64,000 bases of DNA from positions 1 to 64,000 of the forward strand of contig NZ_JAXQNN010000006.1 in the NCBI RefSeq assembly GCF_034427455.1, read 5' to 3'. Made by a program: the position numbers and the translations under genes. Below are positions 56,284 to 64,000 of the stretch, piece by piece (positions within the stretch are counted from its first letter, which is position 1; each line of letters begins with the position of its first letter). Source of the stretch: Jeotgalibacillus haloalkalitolerans. GTDB taxonomy: Bacteria > Bacillota > Bacilli > Bacillales > Jeotgalibacillaceae. The notes under the pieces were generated by a model, which saw only the letters and a program-made list of their open reading frames with translations, made no database searches and had not been told where the DNA came from.

Positions 56284-57299
56284 GTCAGCTCCTCCTTTCC
56301 TTCAAAAGGTACTTTGATCTCAAGTCTCGTGCCCTGCTCCGGCAGTGAAACAATTTTTAATGAGCCGCCTATTTCTGCGGCACGTTCTCTCATATTGTTC
56401 AAACCATATGAACCTGCCTTGTCTTCTGTAAGATCAAACCCTTTTCCGTCATCTGAGACTCTCAAAATGACAGAGCCGTCTCTTAAAATACATAACACAT
56501 TCAGCATGGAGGCTTCAGCGTGCCTTAAAGTATTTGAAATAGATTCCTGCAGAATCCTGAATAAGTGATCTTCAATTCCCCGCGCAAGCTCCATCTGCTC
56601 TGCCTTCCAGGAAATATCTAAAGGAACCTTCTGTTTGAGTTCAATCAACAGTTCTTCTATTCCCTCTGACAGCGTTTTTCCTTTTAGGGCAGCCGGTCTT
56701 AAATGGAGCAGCAGCGCTCTCATCTCGACCTGGGACTGGTGAATCATCTTTTCTACCATTTTCAGCTGGCGGTTTTCTTCTTCCGTTTCATTAATCGCTG
56801 ACATCAGCATGGAAGCGGCAAATAACTGCTGACTGACGGAGTCATGCAAATCACGTGCAAGCCGCTGTCTTTCGAGTGATACCATCTCCTGAATCTTCTG
56901 TTCCTGCTGTTCCACTTTTTCACTGGCAAGTCGCTGATTCATTTTGATCTGCTCATTCCACATACGCTGCAGGTCTGAGACTTTATCTGAAAGCCTTGAA
57001 AATTCAGCGGTCTGTGGCTGGGCTGTTTTGGAAAAGGCACGCCCCTGTCTCAGATCATCCACCTGCTGTTCAATGGAGAGTACCTGTTTTTTCATGCCGC
57101 TGCTTTGGATCGCGCCCCATAAAAATCCGATTAACAGCAGCTGGATCAGCAGAAAGAAGATAAATGGAACATCCAGAATAGAGACATTCCACAACTGTCC
57201 CCAGTCAGCCGGAGGGAAAAATACAAGATATAATCCAAGTGTCATCAACGCGCTGAAAAGACTGATACTGACAGCATGTAATACGATTTTAGCCGTCAT
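56280..57299 (-). CDS. liaS: Sensor histidine kinase LiaS/VraS
   Basis: 339 residues. Two N-terminal helices with a very short external loop make it an intramembrane-sensing kinase. A coiled linker is followed by [20 protein letters not shown] (phospho-His), and the ATPase domain has [25 protein letters not shown] and [16 protein letters not shown]. It is switched on by wall-active antibiotics and held off by LiaF in relatives. Start and stop overlap liaF and liaR by 4 nt each. Confidence 0.92.
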   Translation of the reverse strand: MTAKIVLHAVSISLFSALMTLGLYLVFFPPADWGQLWNVSILDVPFIFFLLIQLLLIGFLWGAIQSSGMKKQVLSIEQQVDDLRQGRAFSKTAQPQTAEFSRLSDKVSDLQRMWNEQIKMNQRLASEKVEQQEQKIQEMVSLERQRLARDLHDSVSQQLFAASMLMSAINETEEENRQLKMVEKMIHQSQVEMRALLLHLRPAALKGKTLSEGIEELLIELKQKVPLDISWKAEQMELARGIEDHLFRILQESISNTLRHAEASMLNVLCILRDGSVILRVSDDGKGFDLTEDKAGSYGLNNMRERAAEIGGSLKIVSLPEQGTRLEIKVPFEGKEELT

Positions 57300-58039
57300 A
57301 CGCGTCTCACCTCAATATCCCCAACCCAAACTGATGAAAGGATCGTACATTTCTGCTGCGCCTGATCATAGCCTGCTGACTGATATACAACATTTTCATT
57401 CCACAGTCTAGCTGTATATGAATTCAAAATAGAAGCCTCTCCTGCAAGCGCTGAATGCTGAACGGAAATATCAAGCTCATATGGTACAAGGATTGTTATT
57501 TTACCTGCAATATTACGAAGTGAGATAAAAACCTCTTTATCCGGAAGCACAGTATTACTCAAATCGATCCTGACATCACCGATCCCATTTTGAAGGTGAA
57601 TATTCTCCCATTCATAGGAATGCTCAGGTGTTTCATGGGAGCCGACCCATTTATTTAAAAAGAAAGGTTTCTTCGTTACAAACAGCTGTTCTTTCCCTGT
57701 CTCATCCTGTTCTGGCCGCATAACCGGTTCGAAGACCAGAGGATTTTTCTTCGTCTCCATATATTTCAGAACGAGATAGATAATCAGAACGACAAAAAGA
57801 ATCCGAAGGGTCACCATGGACAGAATCGCTGTCAGCAGCATCAGTGCGCCAACACCAGCCAGGATTTTCCCGTACATGTGCTGCCAGCTTTGTCTTCCGA
57901 AATAAAGCAGACCGCCTGAGAGCACCAGGGAGAAAATCATTCCACTATTAAATACGACTATTTCAATTAACACGATGATTAATCCTGCTGTCAGCCAGTT
58001 TGATAAAGACATTTGCCTCAGTTTTTCCATCCGGTCCAC
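57296..58039 (-). CDS. liaF: LiaF, inhibitor of the LiaRS system
   Basis: 247 residues. Three or four membrane helices in residues 10-105 are followed by a cytosolic beta-helix-like domain (IHLQNGIGDVRIDLSNTVLP and KITILVPYELDISVQHSAL), the DUF2154/LiaF-like region. It represses LiaS in the absence of stress. GGAGG lies before the ATG. First gene of a tight liaFSR unit. Confidence 0.9.
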   Translation of the reverse strand: MDRMEKLRQMSLSNWLTAGLIIVLIEIVVFNSGMIFSLVLSGGLLYFGRQSWQHMYGKILAGVGALMLLTAILSMVTLRILFVVLIIYLVLKYMETKKNPLVFEPVMRPEQDETGKEQLFVTKKPFFLNKWVGSHETPEHSYEWENIHLQNGIGDVRIDLSNTVLPDKEVFISLRNIAGKITILVPYELDISVQHSALAGEASILNSYTARLWNENVVYQSAGYDQAQQKCTILSSVWVGDIEVRRV

Positions 58040-58148
58040 CTCCCTGCTCTTCTATTCTATCGGTTGCAAGCTGATTCAGAAAGACTGAATTCGGGAGAAG
58101 GTAAAATACCCGCTCCCGAAAGCTTATTGCTTTAACTTTCTTAAAATT

Positions 58149-58286
58149 GGCTGATTATTTCTGCTTCAGGGGGACGCTTTCCGCGGACGAACGCTCAAGC
58201 CTCCTCGAGCAGAAGACCACTGCTCTGCGGGGTCTTTCACGATCGTTTTTCCGCAGGAGTCGCCCCCTTACGCTCCAATCATCAGC
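58149..58286 (+). repeat. Dispersed palindromic repeat, copy 13
   Basis: GGCTGATTATTTCTGCTTC pairs with CGCTCCAATCATCAGC. CAGGGGGACGCTTTCCGCGG pairs with CCGCAGGAGTCGCCCCCTT. It separates liaIH from liaFSR. Confidence 0.88.
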
Positions 58287-58317
58287 TGTGAAAAAATATT
58301 AACTGGTGTTAATAAAG

Positions 58318-58908
58318 TTATTGTTTCAGTTGTTCAATTTGCTCATCAATTGTCAGCTCTTCTTTTTTCCTGGCACTCTCTTTTAAATGCTTTTCAATCT
58401 GCTCGTAGCGGCGGTCCTCATCTGTGACCTCTTTAACGGGTGCTGACTGTTTCTCTCCTGATACAGCATTTTCTTTTGCCATATATTCAAGACGCTTCAG
58501 CTCAAGGTCCTTTAATTGAAATGTGTGTGTTTCAAGCTGGAGTTCAAGCCTTTCAAGCTGGGACGCAGCCTCTGAGATTGTTTTTTCAAGTCTTTCCGAC
58601 CGCTCGCTGTAAAAGTTAAACTCACGAAGTGCAGCTGCTGCCAGCGACTCTTCCCCTGCTTCCTCTGCCAGCTGAACGTGCTCCTTACGTTTTTCAGCCA
58701 TGGACTTTGCGTGAGCATATTCTTTTTCAAATTCCTTTTTTAAAAGCTCCTGGCGTTCTGTCAGCTGCTTTGCTTTTTTTACAGCCGCCTGACACTCTTT
58801 GATCTCACGCTGGATTTCATTAACAGGATTCGACTGTTCTCTATTCCACTTTGCTTCTAGGATATCCTGCTTAATTACTTCAGTAATTTTTGAAAGTACG
58901 TTTGTCAT
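58318..58908 (-). CDS. liaH: PspA/IM30-type phage-shock protein (LiaH-like)
   Basis: 196 residues, nearly all helical and strongly charged, with the PspA-like beginning VLSKITEVIKQDILEAKWN and long coiled coil (ELLKKEFEKEYAHAKSMAEK, ERLEKTISEAASQLERLELQ). PspA/LiaH proteins form large assemblies that shore up damaged membranes. It is shorter than usual (about 225), lacking part of the C-terminal helix. It follows liaI by 24 nt. Its distance from liaFSR is due to the repeat. Confidence 0.75.
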   Translation of the reverse strand: MTNVLSKITEVIKQDILEAKWNREQSNPVNEIQREIKECQAAVKKAKQLTERQELLKKEFEKEYAHAKSMAEKRKEHVQLAEEAGEESLAAAALREFNFYSERSERLEKTISEAASQLERLELQLETHTFQLKDLELKRLEYMAKENAVSGEKQSAPVKEVTDEDRRYEQIEKHLKESARKKEELTIDEQIEQLKQ

Positions 58909-58932
58909 GTTGATCGTCTCCTTTTAGTTTGA

Positions 58933-59268
58933 TTAAACCGATTTTTTCTTCAGTTCCTGCCACTGCTTTTCAAAGTAAGAAAAATCACTGACAGCTTCTT
59001 CGTTGTTCCACTTTTTCCAAACGATGTACAGCACATAGACTGCGATCACTCCGAGAATAGCTGGTACATTGAATACGGCTGTTAGACCGGCGATTGCTGC
59101 AACGATTGCTGATGTGATTTTCACCCATGTTTTGCTGCTTGAGAAATACCATTTCACACCGATGTAAGTAATCAGCAGGCTGACTGCAAGTCCTGCGATC
59201 GATCCCAGATTTGATAATGCGACGATGGCTGCCGTAATCCCGATGACTGTTAACCAGAATTTGTTCAT
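58933..59268 (-). CDS. liaI: LiaI-like small membrane protein
   Basis: 111 residues with three or four membrane helices (FWLTVIGITAAIVALSNLGS, IVAAIAGLTAVFNVPAILGV) and a charged tail with WNNEEAVSDFSYFEKQWQEL. In B. subtilis LiaI anchors LiaH at the membrane. The sequence match is loose, but size, topology and position before a PspA protein agree. AAGGAGG precedes the ATG. Confidence 0.65.
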   Translation of the reverse strand: MNKFWLTVIGITAAIVALSNLGSIAGLAVSLLITYIGVKWYFSSSKTWVKITSAIVAAIAGLTAVFNVPAILGVIAVYVLYIVWKKWNNEEAVSDFSYFEKQWQELKKKSV

Positions 59269-59399
59269 GTTGTTGCCTCCTTTGTTATTTGTAACTTAAG
59301 TGTACTGGGATTCATTATCAGCCGATAGGAGCCTCGGCTTGATTTTAGCGTAGGACCTGAGGCGTAGAAGGTTGTAGGACAGTGGGAATTGGGGTGTCG

Positions 59400-59650
59400 G
59401 GATGGGAGCAAAATCGGGGGTTAGTACGGTCGGGAGTGTGGTGAAGGAATAAACATGGATTCTGATGGAAACAGGTCCTGCACTGAAGGAATTCGTATGT
59501 GTAGTGAAGGAATTAACACGACAAAAAGGGACGCTGAGGGAATTAATCGTATATTGAATGAATGCATTTCAATATTGATGCAATTGATTCGCATATTGAA
59601 CGATAAAACTCCAAATTGAAGGAATTACACACTGGACACCTGGCGCCTGA
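59400..59650. repeat. Intergenic array of 20-21-bp degenerate units (array 2)
   Basis: TGAAGGAATT or a variant starts at 59442, 59463, 59484, 59505, 59535, 59555, 59576, 59597 and 59617: spacing 21, 21, 21, 30, 20, 21, 21, 20. The end is ACACCTGGCGCCTGAC. Upstream to about 59340 the sequence is G-rich and may be older, decayed units. No gene is seen in 59269-59764. Confidence 0.78.
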
Positions 59651-59677
59651 CAACAGACTCCCGCAACCATTCACAAT

Positions 59678-59707
59678 AAAAACCGCCTCCATAAAAGAAG
59701 CGGTTCA
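59678..59707 (-). terminator. Terminator after the acetyltransferase gene
   Basis: On the minus strand AACCGCTTC and GAGGCGGTT pair, followed by TTTTA. It lies 58 nt after the stop. Confidence 0.7.
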
Positions 59708-59764
59708 ACGATTGATTTTATTAATCAGCCTGCCGAGTACCCGGTCCCAAAAGGGCTTTCCCTT

Positions 59765-60310
59765 TCAGAAGTCCTCCTCGAGCATGCTGTATAGATAGTG
59801 GTCTTCCCAGACGCCGTTAATAAAAAGGTTTTTACGAAGCGTCCCTTCCCTGAACATCCCCACTTTTTCTAGCACCTTCTGAGAAGCTTCATTTTTAGGT
59901 GAAACCATCGCTTCGACCCGGTGAAGACCAAACTCACGGAATGCAAAGCGCAGTGCAGCTTCAACGGCTTCTGTTCCATAGCCCTGCTTTGTGTGATGTT
60001 CATCAAGAGAATAGCCGATATATGCTGACGCAAAAGGCAGTCTTCTGATTGAATAGATCGATACGCTGCCGATCAGCCGGTTTGTATCACTGTGATAGAT
60101 TCCCCAGCTGTACTCTTTTCCAAGGCGCTGTGCCTGTCTTGCCTCAGCGAGTTTCTCAAGCTGTGCTTCGCGTGTGTAAAATGGTTCCGGATGCTTCGGT
60201 TCAAAAATCGTCCAAAACTGCTTATTGCGGATAAGCAGGTCTACAAATTCATCAATATCCTGTTCTGTAAGCGGACGAAAATAAAGCCGACTGCTTTTTA
60301 ATAGCACCAT
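59765..60310 (-). CDS. GNAT acetyltransferase (RimJ/RimL-like)
   Basis: 181 residues. It acetylates an amino group using acetyl-CoA. The N-terminus SSRLYFRPLTEQDIDEFVDL, YIGYSLDEHHTKQGYGTEAV (acetyl-CoA site) and HRVEAMVSPKNEASQKVLEK are typical of the RimJ/RimL group, whose targets are ribosomal protein N-termini or small molecules. The start at 60310 follows GGGGAG. Confidence 0.82.
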   Translation of the reverse strand: MVLLKSSRLYFRPLTEQDIDEFVDLLIRNKQFWTIFEPKHPEPFYTREAQLEKLAEARQAQRLGKEYSWGIYHSDTNRLIGSVSIYSIRRLPFASAYIGYSLDEHHTKQGYGTEAVEAALRFAFREFGLHRVEAMVSPKNEASQKVLEKVGMFREGTLRKNLFINGVWEDHYLYSMLEEDF

Positions 60311-60443
60311 ATACGTTCTCCCCATTTCAAGATTCTATATTTAGTGTATACCCATGAAGAGAAAAGATCGACTATTGACACGCAAAATTTTTTGAAAATA
60401 TTTTGATGCGGCACCGCCTATTATTAAAGATTATGATCACACA

Positions 60444-60477
60444 ACAAAAAAGATCAGGGACGAAACCCTGATCTCAC
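60444..60477 (-). terminator. Terminator after pepF
   Basis: GATCAGGG and CCCTGATC pair around ACGAAA with an A-run on the left. Confidence 0.87.
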
Positions 60478-60482
60478 CTTAC

Positions 60483-62279
60483 TTATTCAGAAGTCAACCG
60501 CACAAACTCCTCTGCATCCTGAATACAAAGCTCAATACCTTTCATCCAGAATGCTTCAGTTGTGATATCCTCACCAAGGTGCTTCATTGCGAGCTCCTCT
60601 GTCGTCATGACAGCCGTATCACGCAGCAGCGCCATATACTTTTCCTCATACGCAGTACCTTCTTCAAGCGCTCTTGCATACACGCTGAGTGAGAACAGGT
60701 ACCCGAATGTATAAGGGAAGTTATAGAACGGGACGCCTGTAATATGGAAGTGCAGCTTTGATGCCCAGAAGTGTGGCTCATTATCAGTCACTGCACCGGC
60801 ATACGCTTCATTCTGTGCTTCAGTTGTCAGCTCGTTCAGGCGCTTTGCTGTTACAAACCCTTCTTTACGCTCCTCATAAAAACGCTGTTCGAAAATAAAT
60901 CTCGAGTGGATATTCATAAAGAATGCAATGCTTCTTGACACCTTGTCCTCTAAAAGCGCTGCCTGCTCATCTTTTGAATCCGCTTCTTTTACAGCTGCGT
61001 CAGAAACGATCATTTCAGCAAACGTGGAAGCTGTTTCCGCTACGTTCATTGCATAACGGCGATTTAACGGATCCATTGGACGCAGTGCATACGTATGGAA
61101 CGCATGGCCAAGCTCGTGGGCGAGTGTCGCAACGTTAGACATTGAACCGCTGTATGTCATAAAAATTCTTGACTGTTCGCTCAGCGGGAATCCTGTACAG
61201 AATCCACCAGGACGCTTGCCTGCACGGTCTTCAGCTTCAATCCACCCGTCTTCAAATGCTTTCTCAGCAAATGCAGCCATCTCAGGTCCGAACTTTTTAA
61301 AGTGTTTTAAAATAAATGCTGCACCTTCATCATACGTAAGCTTCTTGACACTTTCTGAAATCGGAGCCCCGATATGCGCCCATGACATTTTCTCAAGTCC
61401 AAGCAGCTTTGCTTTATGATCAAGGAACTTCACGAATGCATCCTTACTCTTACTGATCGCACCCCACATTGCATCAAGCGTCTCAGGCTTCATACGGTTA
61501 TACTCAAGCGGTTCCTTCATAAAGTCGTCCCAGCCGCGCTTTTTATACATCGCCAGGCGATAGCCGCCAAGGTGATTTAACGTTTGTGCAAAAAGGTTTT
61601 CGTTTTTCGACCATGCCTCTTCAAGCTTCTGGTGAACATCTTCTCTGACTTTCGGGTCCTCATGGGATCTCAGGTTATTTGCCTGACCAACAGATAGTGT
61701 TTTCACTTCACCGTCCACTTCGATTTCGATCGACATTTCAGATACAAGCGCATTATACATCTGTCCCCAGCCGTGATAGCCATCAACGCCAAGTGCGCTG
61801 ATCAGGCCTTCCTCAGCCTCTGATAATTTATCCTTTGCGGCTTCACGCCACTCTGTCATAATAAATGTATACTCCTTCAACCCATCATCTTTAAGCAGTT
61901 CATCCCACACCTGATCCTCTGTTTTAGAAAGCTTCTGCTGAAATGCCTGGAACGCTGAACTGAAGTCAGCTCCCATTGATGTGATTTTCCCGCGAAGAGC
62001 ACCTGCACCTGTATCGTTCATATCCTGTGCTTCCAAACAGCTTGCAAATGCGCTTGCCTGATAAACACCCATCATAATCCCTTTCGCTTCCTGAATATGC
62101 TGATACACAAGATAGCTGCTGTCAGAAGAAGTTGGCGTCTGGAACTGCTCAACCTTTTTAGCAAAAATCTCAATTTTTTCTCCATATGTATGTAAATGCT
62201 GCTTCAGTTCCTCTGATTCACTTCCACCCTTGAAAAACACATCTAAATCCCATGTTTCCGGATATGTCGCTGTAGACAT
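60483..62279 (-). CDS. pepF: Oligoendopeptidase F (M3 family)
   Basis: 598 residues. The zinc site is LAHELGHAFHTYAL (HExxH) with the downstream glutamate in NVAETASTFAEMIV. Earlier regions form the closed helical chamber typical of M3 peptidases that cut oligopeptides in the cytosol. The start at 62279 follows CAGGGGGAA; the frame open to 62354 adds no family sequence. Monocistronic, divergent from recQ. Confidence 0.92.
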   Translation of the reverse strand: MSTATYPETWDLDVFFKGGSESEELKQHLHTYGEKIEIFAKKVEQFQTPTSSDSSYLVYQHIQEAKGIMMGVYQASAFASCLEAQDMNDTGAGALRGKITSMGADFSSAFQAFQQKLSKTEDQVWDELLKDDGLKEYTFIMTEWREAAKDKLSEAEEGLISALGVDGYHGWGQMYNALVSEMSIEIEVDGEVKTLSVGQANNLRSHEDPKVREDVHQKLEEAWSKNENLFAQTLNHLGGYRLAMYKKRGWDDFMKEPLEYNRMKPETLDAMWGAISKSKDAFVKFLDHKAKLLGLEKMSWAHIGAPISESVKKLTYDEGAAFILKHFKKFGPEMAAFAEKAFEDGWIEAEDRAGKRPGGFCTGFPLSEQSRIFMTYSGSMSNVATLAHELGHAFHTYALRPMDPLNRRYAMNVAETASTFAEMIVSDAAVKEADSKDEQAALLEDKVSRSIAFFMNIHSRFIFEQRFYEERKEGFVTAKRLNELTTEAQNEAYAGAVTDNEPHFWASKLHFHITGVPFYNFPYTFGYLFSLSVYARALEEGTAYEEKYMALLRDTAVMTTEELAMKHLGEDITTEAFWMKGIELCIQDAEEFVRLTSE

Positions 62280-62470
62280 CGTTATTCCCCCTGTTTTTAA
62301 TATTCTGAACACTGCAAGTACTATCTTAACACAATACTTCGCCATTCGAAACACTTACTTTCTCCTCACTAACTCCTATCAAATTCATGATAAAATAACA
62401 GAATGCATGATTTTGTCGAGCGATTATTTATTACTCATATTGACTAATTCCAGACTATTTTATATGCACA

Positions 62471-62600
62471 GCGAAGATCGGAGCGTAAGGCGGCGACTCC
62501 ACCGGGATATAACGGACAGGCGAGACCCCGCAAGGCGAAGCCTGAGGAGGCTCACCGCCGTTCCCGGGGAAAGCGTCCGCCTGAAGCGCAGATCGAACGC
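62471..62600 (-). repeat. Dispersed palindromic repeat, copy 14
   Basis: GATCGGAGCGTAAGGCGGCG pairs with CGTCCGCCTGAAGCGCAGAT. It lies between divergent pepF and recQ. The remaining bases of 62280-62470 are AT-rich with no further feature seen. Confidence 0.85.
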
Positions 62601-62649
62601 CAATCGCTATAACGCGAACAAACTGCAACACATGAAAGGATGATTCACC

Positions 62650-64000
62650 ATGATGAACGAGGCACAGCAAGTCCTCCATACATACTTCGGATACGACTCT
62701 TTCAGACCCGGCCAGGACCGGATGATCGAATCCATACTTGACCATAAAAACGCACTTGGCATCATGCCGACCGGCGGAGGAAAATCCCTCTGCTACCAGA
62801 TACCCGGCCTTGTCATGGAAGGTACTGCACTTGTCATTTCACCGCTGATCTCACTGATGAGAGACCAGGTGGATGCATTAAATGAAAACGGCATTTCTGC
62901 CACTTATATCAACAGTACATTATCAGTTGCTGAAACGATAGAACGCCTGCAAAACCTGCGTGAAGGCCGCTATAAATTCGTCTATGCAGCACCTGAGCGT
63001 TTTGATTCCGCCTCTTTTTTTAATGCAATTTCAGATATCGACCTTTCACTGATTGCTTTTGATGAAGCGCACTGTATTTCACAGTGGGGGCATGATTTTC
63101 GTCCAAGCTACCGGACAATCGTTGATACAATCAGACTCCTGCCAAACCTGCCAGTTTTAACAGCATTGACTGCAACAGCGACAGATAAAGTAATTCAGGA
63201 TATTACAGACCTGCTTTCAATTAATCCGGACCATATTGTAAATACCGGTTTTGCGCGTGATAACCTGTCCTTTCATGTTGTAAAAGGTGCTGACAAGCAT
63301 TCATTTTTAACCAGCTTCTTAAAAGAAAAGCAGGATGAAACAGGTATCATCTACACAGCTACCAGAAAAGAAGCGGATCAGCTGACCGGCTGGCTGAATC
63401 AGCAGAATGCGAGTGCTGTCTGTTATCATGCAGGGCTCTCTGAGGATGAACGGAATGAAGCACAGCGTCAGTTTATCTATGATGAGGCAAAGCTGATTGT
63501 TGCAACAAACGCATTTGGCATGGGGATTGATAAAAGTAACGTGAGGTTTGTCATTCATTATCAGCTGCCGATGAATATGGAATCATATTATCAGGAAGCC
63601 GGACGTGCCGGGCGTGATGGGGAGCCTGCAGATTGCTACCTGCTTTACAGCCCGCAGGATTCCATGCTTCAGAAATTTTTAATAGAGCAATCCATTGCCA
63701 ATGAACGTAAACGCAATGAGGAATACGCAAAGCTTCAGCAAATGATTAATTATTGTCATAGTCACAGCTGCCTGCCCCGCTTTATTCTTGAATATTTTGA
63801 AGACCATCAGATGACTGCTGACTGCGGTCACTGCAGCAGCTGTCTCGACAGTCGGGAAAAAACAGACCGCACCAGAGAGGTTCAGATGATTCTCTCCACA
63901 GTAAAAAGAATGGGAGAGCGCTTTGGTACAGGGATGACTTCAAAAGTGTTAAAGGGCTCACGCAATAAAAAGCTGTTAGAAGGTGGCCTCAATCAGGTTA
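62650..64000 (+). CDS. recQ: ATP-dependent DNA helicase RecQ (3' part outside window)
   Basis: 450 codons are visible, starting MMNEAQQVLHTYFGYDSFRP. Helicase motifs run in order: MPTGGGKSLCYQ (I), FDEAHCISQWGHDF (II), TALTATAT (III), VCYHAGL (IV region), VATNAFGMGIDK (V) and YYQEAGRAGRDG (VI). The RecQ zinc cysteines lie in CLPRFILEYF and DCGHCSSCLD, and the RQC winged helix begins near the window end. It unwinds DNA during repair. AAAGGATG precedes the ATG. Confidence 0.93.
   Translation, partial: MMNEAQQVLHTYFGYDSFRPGQDRMIESILDHKNALGIMPTGGGKSLCYQIPGLVMEGTALVISPLISLMRDQVDALNENGISATYINSTLSVAETIERLQNLREGRYKFVYAAPERFDSASFFNAISDIDLSLIAFDEAHCISQWGHDFRPSYRTIVDTIRLLPNLPVLTALTATATDKVIQDITDLLSINPDHIVNTGFARDNLSFHVVKGADKHSFLTSFLKEKQDETGIIYTATRKEADQLTGWLNQQNASAVCYHAGLSEDERNEAQRQFIYDEAKLIVATNAFGMGIDKSNVRFVIHYQLPMNMESYYQEAGRAGRDGEPADCYLLYSPQDSMLQKFLIEQSIANERKRNEEYAKLQQMINYCHSHSCLPRFILEYFEDHQMTADCGHCSSCLDSREKTDRTREVQMILSTVKRMGERFGTGMTSKVLKGSRNKKLLEGGLNQV

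Overview
The window looks like a chromosomal segment of a low-to-mid GC, motile, endospore-forming member of the Bacillales, probably Planococcaceae/Jeotgalibacillus-like. That placement is an inference from gene order and protein resemblance. Supporting signs are a gamma-type small acid-soluble spore protein (sspE), pdaA (spore cortex), RecX, YgxA/YgzB/PerR next to an rRNA operon promoter, FabL, MreBH and a complete Lia system. Much of the gene order follows Bacillus subtilis blocks: ygxA-ygzB-perR-bcp-hemL-ygaE-ygaD-ygaC-ygaB-sspE-fabL-mutY-yfhP, then yfhJ-yfhH-recX-yfhF, yfjO-yfjP-pdaA-yfjT-yfkAB, yfkH-yfkI-yfkJ-yfkK-yfkM, and ampS...mreBH. No prophage, insertion sequence, CRISPR array or tRNA gene was seen.

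Layout. 1-350: promoter and leader of an rRNA operon running left out of the window. 350-10,000: PerR (with its own operator), AbgT-type transporter, Bcp peroxiredoxin, a channel-like membrane protein, HemL, a FUSC-type membrane protein and an ABC exporter. 10,000-18,000: YgaC/YgaB, SspE with a sigma-G promoter, FabL, MutY, YfhP, YfhJ/YfhH, an SDR, RecX and an epimerase-like protein. 18,000-28,700: aldehyde dehydrogenase, RlmD-type rRNA methyltransferase, AlkA, PdaA, class I fumarase, YfkAB radical SAM, a possible small RNA, OsmC protein and an MFS exporter. 28,700-41,800: PfeT/ZosA-like metal ATPase, YihY protein, a phosphatase-like protein without its active site, two AGCS symporters, a chemoreceptor, YfkM, a methyltransferase and MotAB. 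41,800-50,500: AmpS, YkhA thioesterase, a BMP lipoprotein paired with a chemoreceptor, MreBH, bacterial nitric oxide synthase and YitT. 50,600-64,000: YetF, QueF, a membrane-anchored MsrAB, carbonic anhydrase, LiaIH/LiaFSR, PepF and the 5' part of recQ.

Regulatory reading. Three sigma-D-like promoters (motAB, one chemoreceptor, the BMP-chemoreceptor pair) mark a motility regulon. Two sigma-G-like promoters precede sspE and pdaA. A 14/14 or near-perfect PerR-type dyad precedes perR and a weaker one precedes the osmC-type gene. ampS has two dyads in its promoter.

The most unusual content is non-coding. (i) About fifteen copies of a 120-145 bp imperfect palindromic repeat sit between genes; the arms differ between copies yet stay complementary, and six copies are joined to a terminator-like hairpin of constant core and changing stem. 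(ii) Two intergenic arrays of 21-bp-phased degenerate units, each with a single 30-bp unit, end in the same CACCTGRCGCC motif although their unit sequences differ. (iii) A compact promoter-to-terminator unit of about 170 nt near 26,850 looks like a small RNA or peptide gene.
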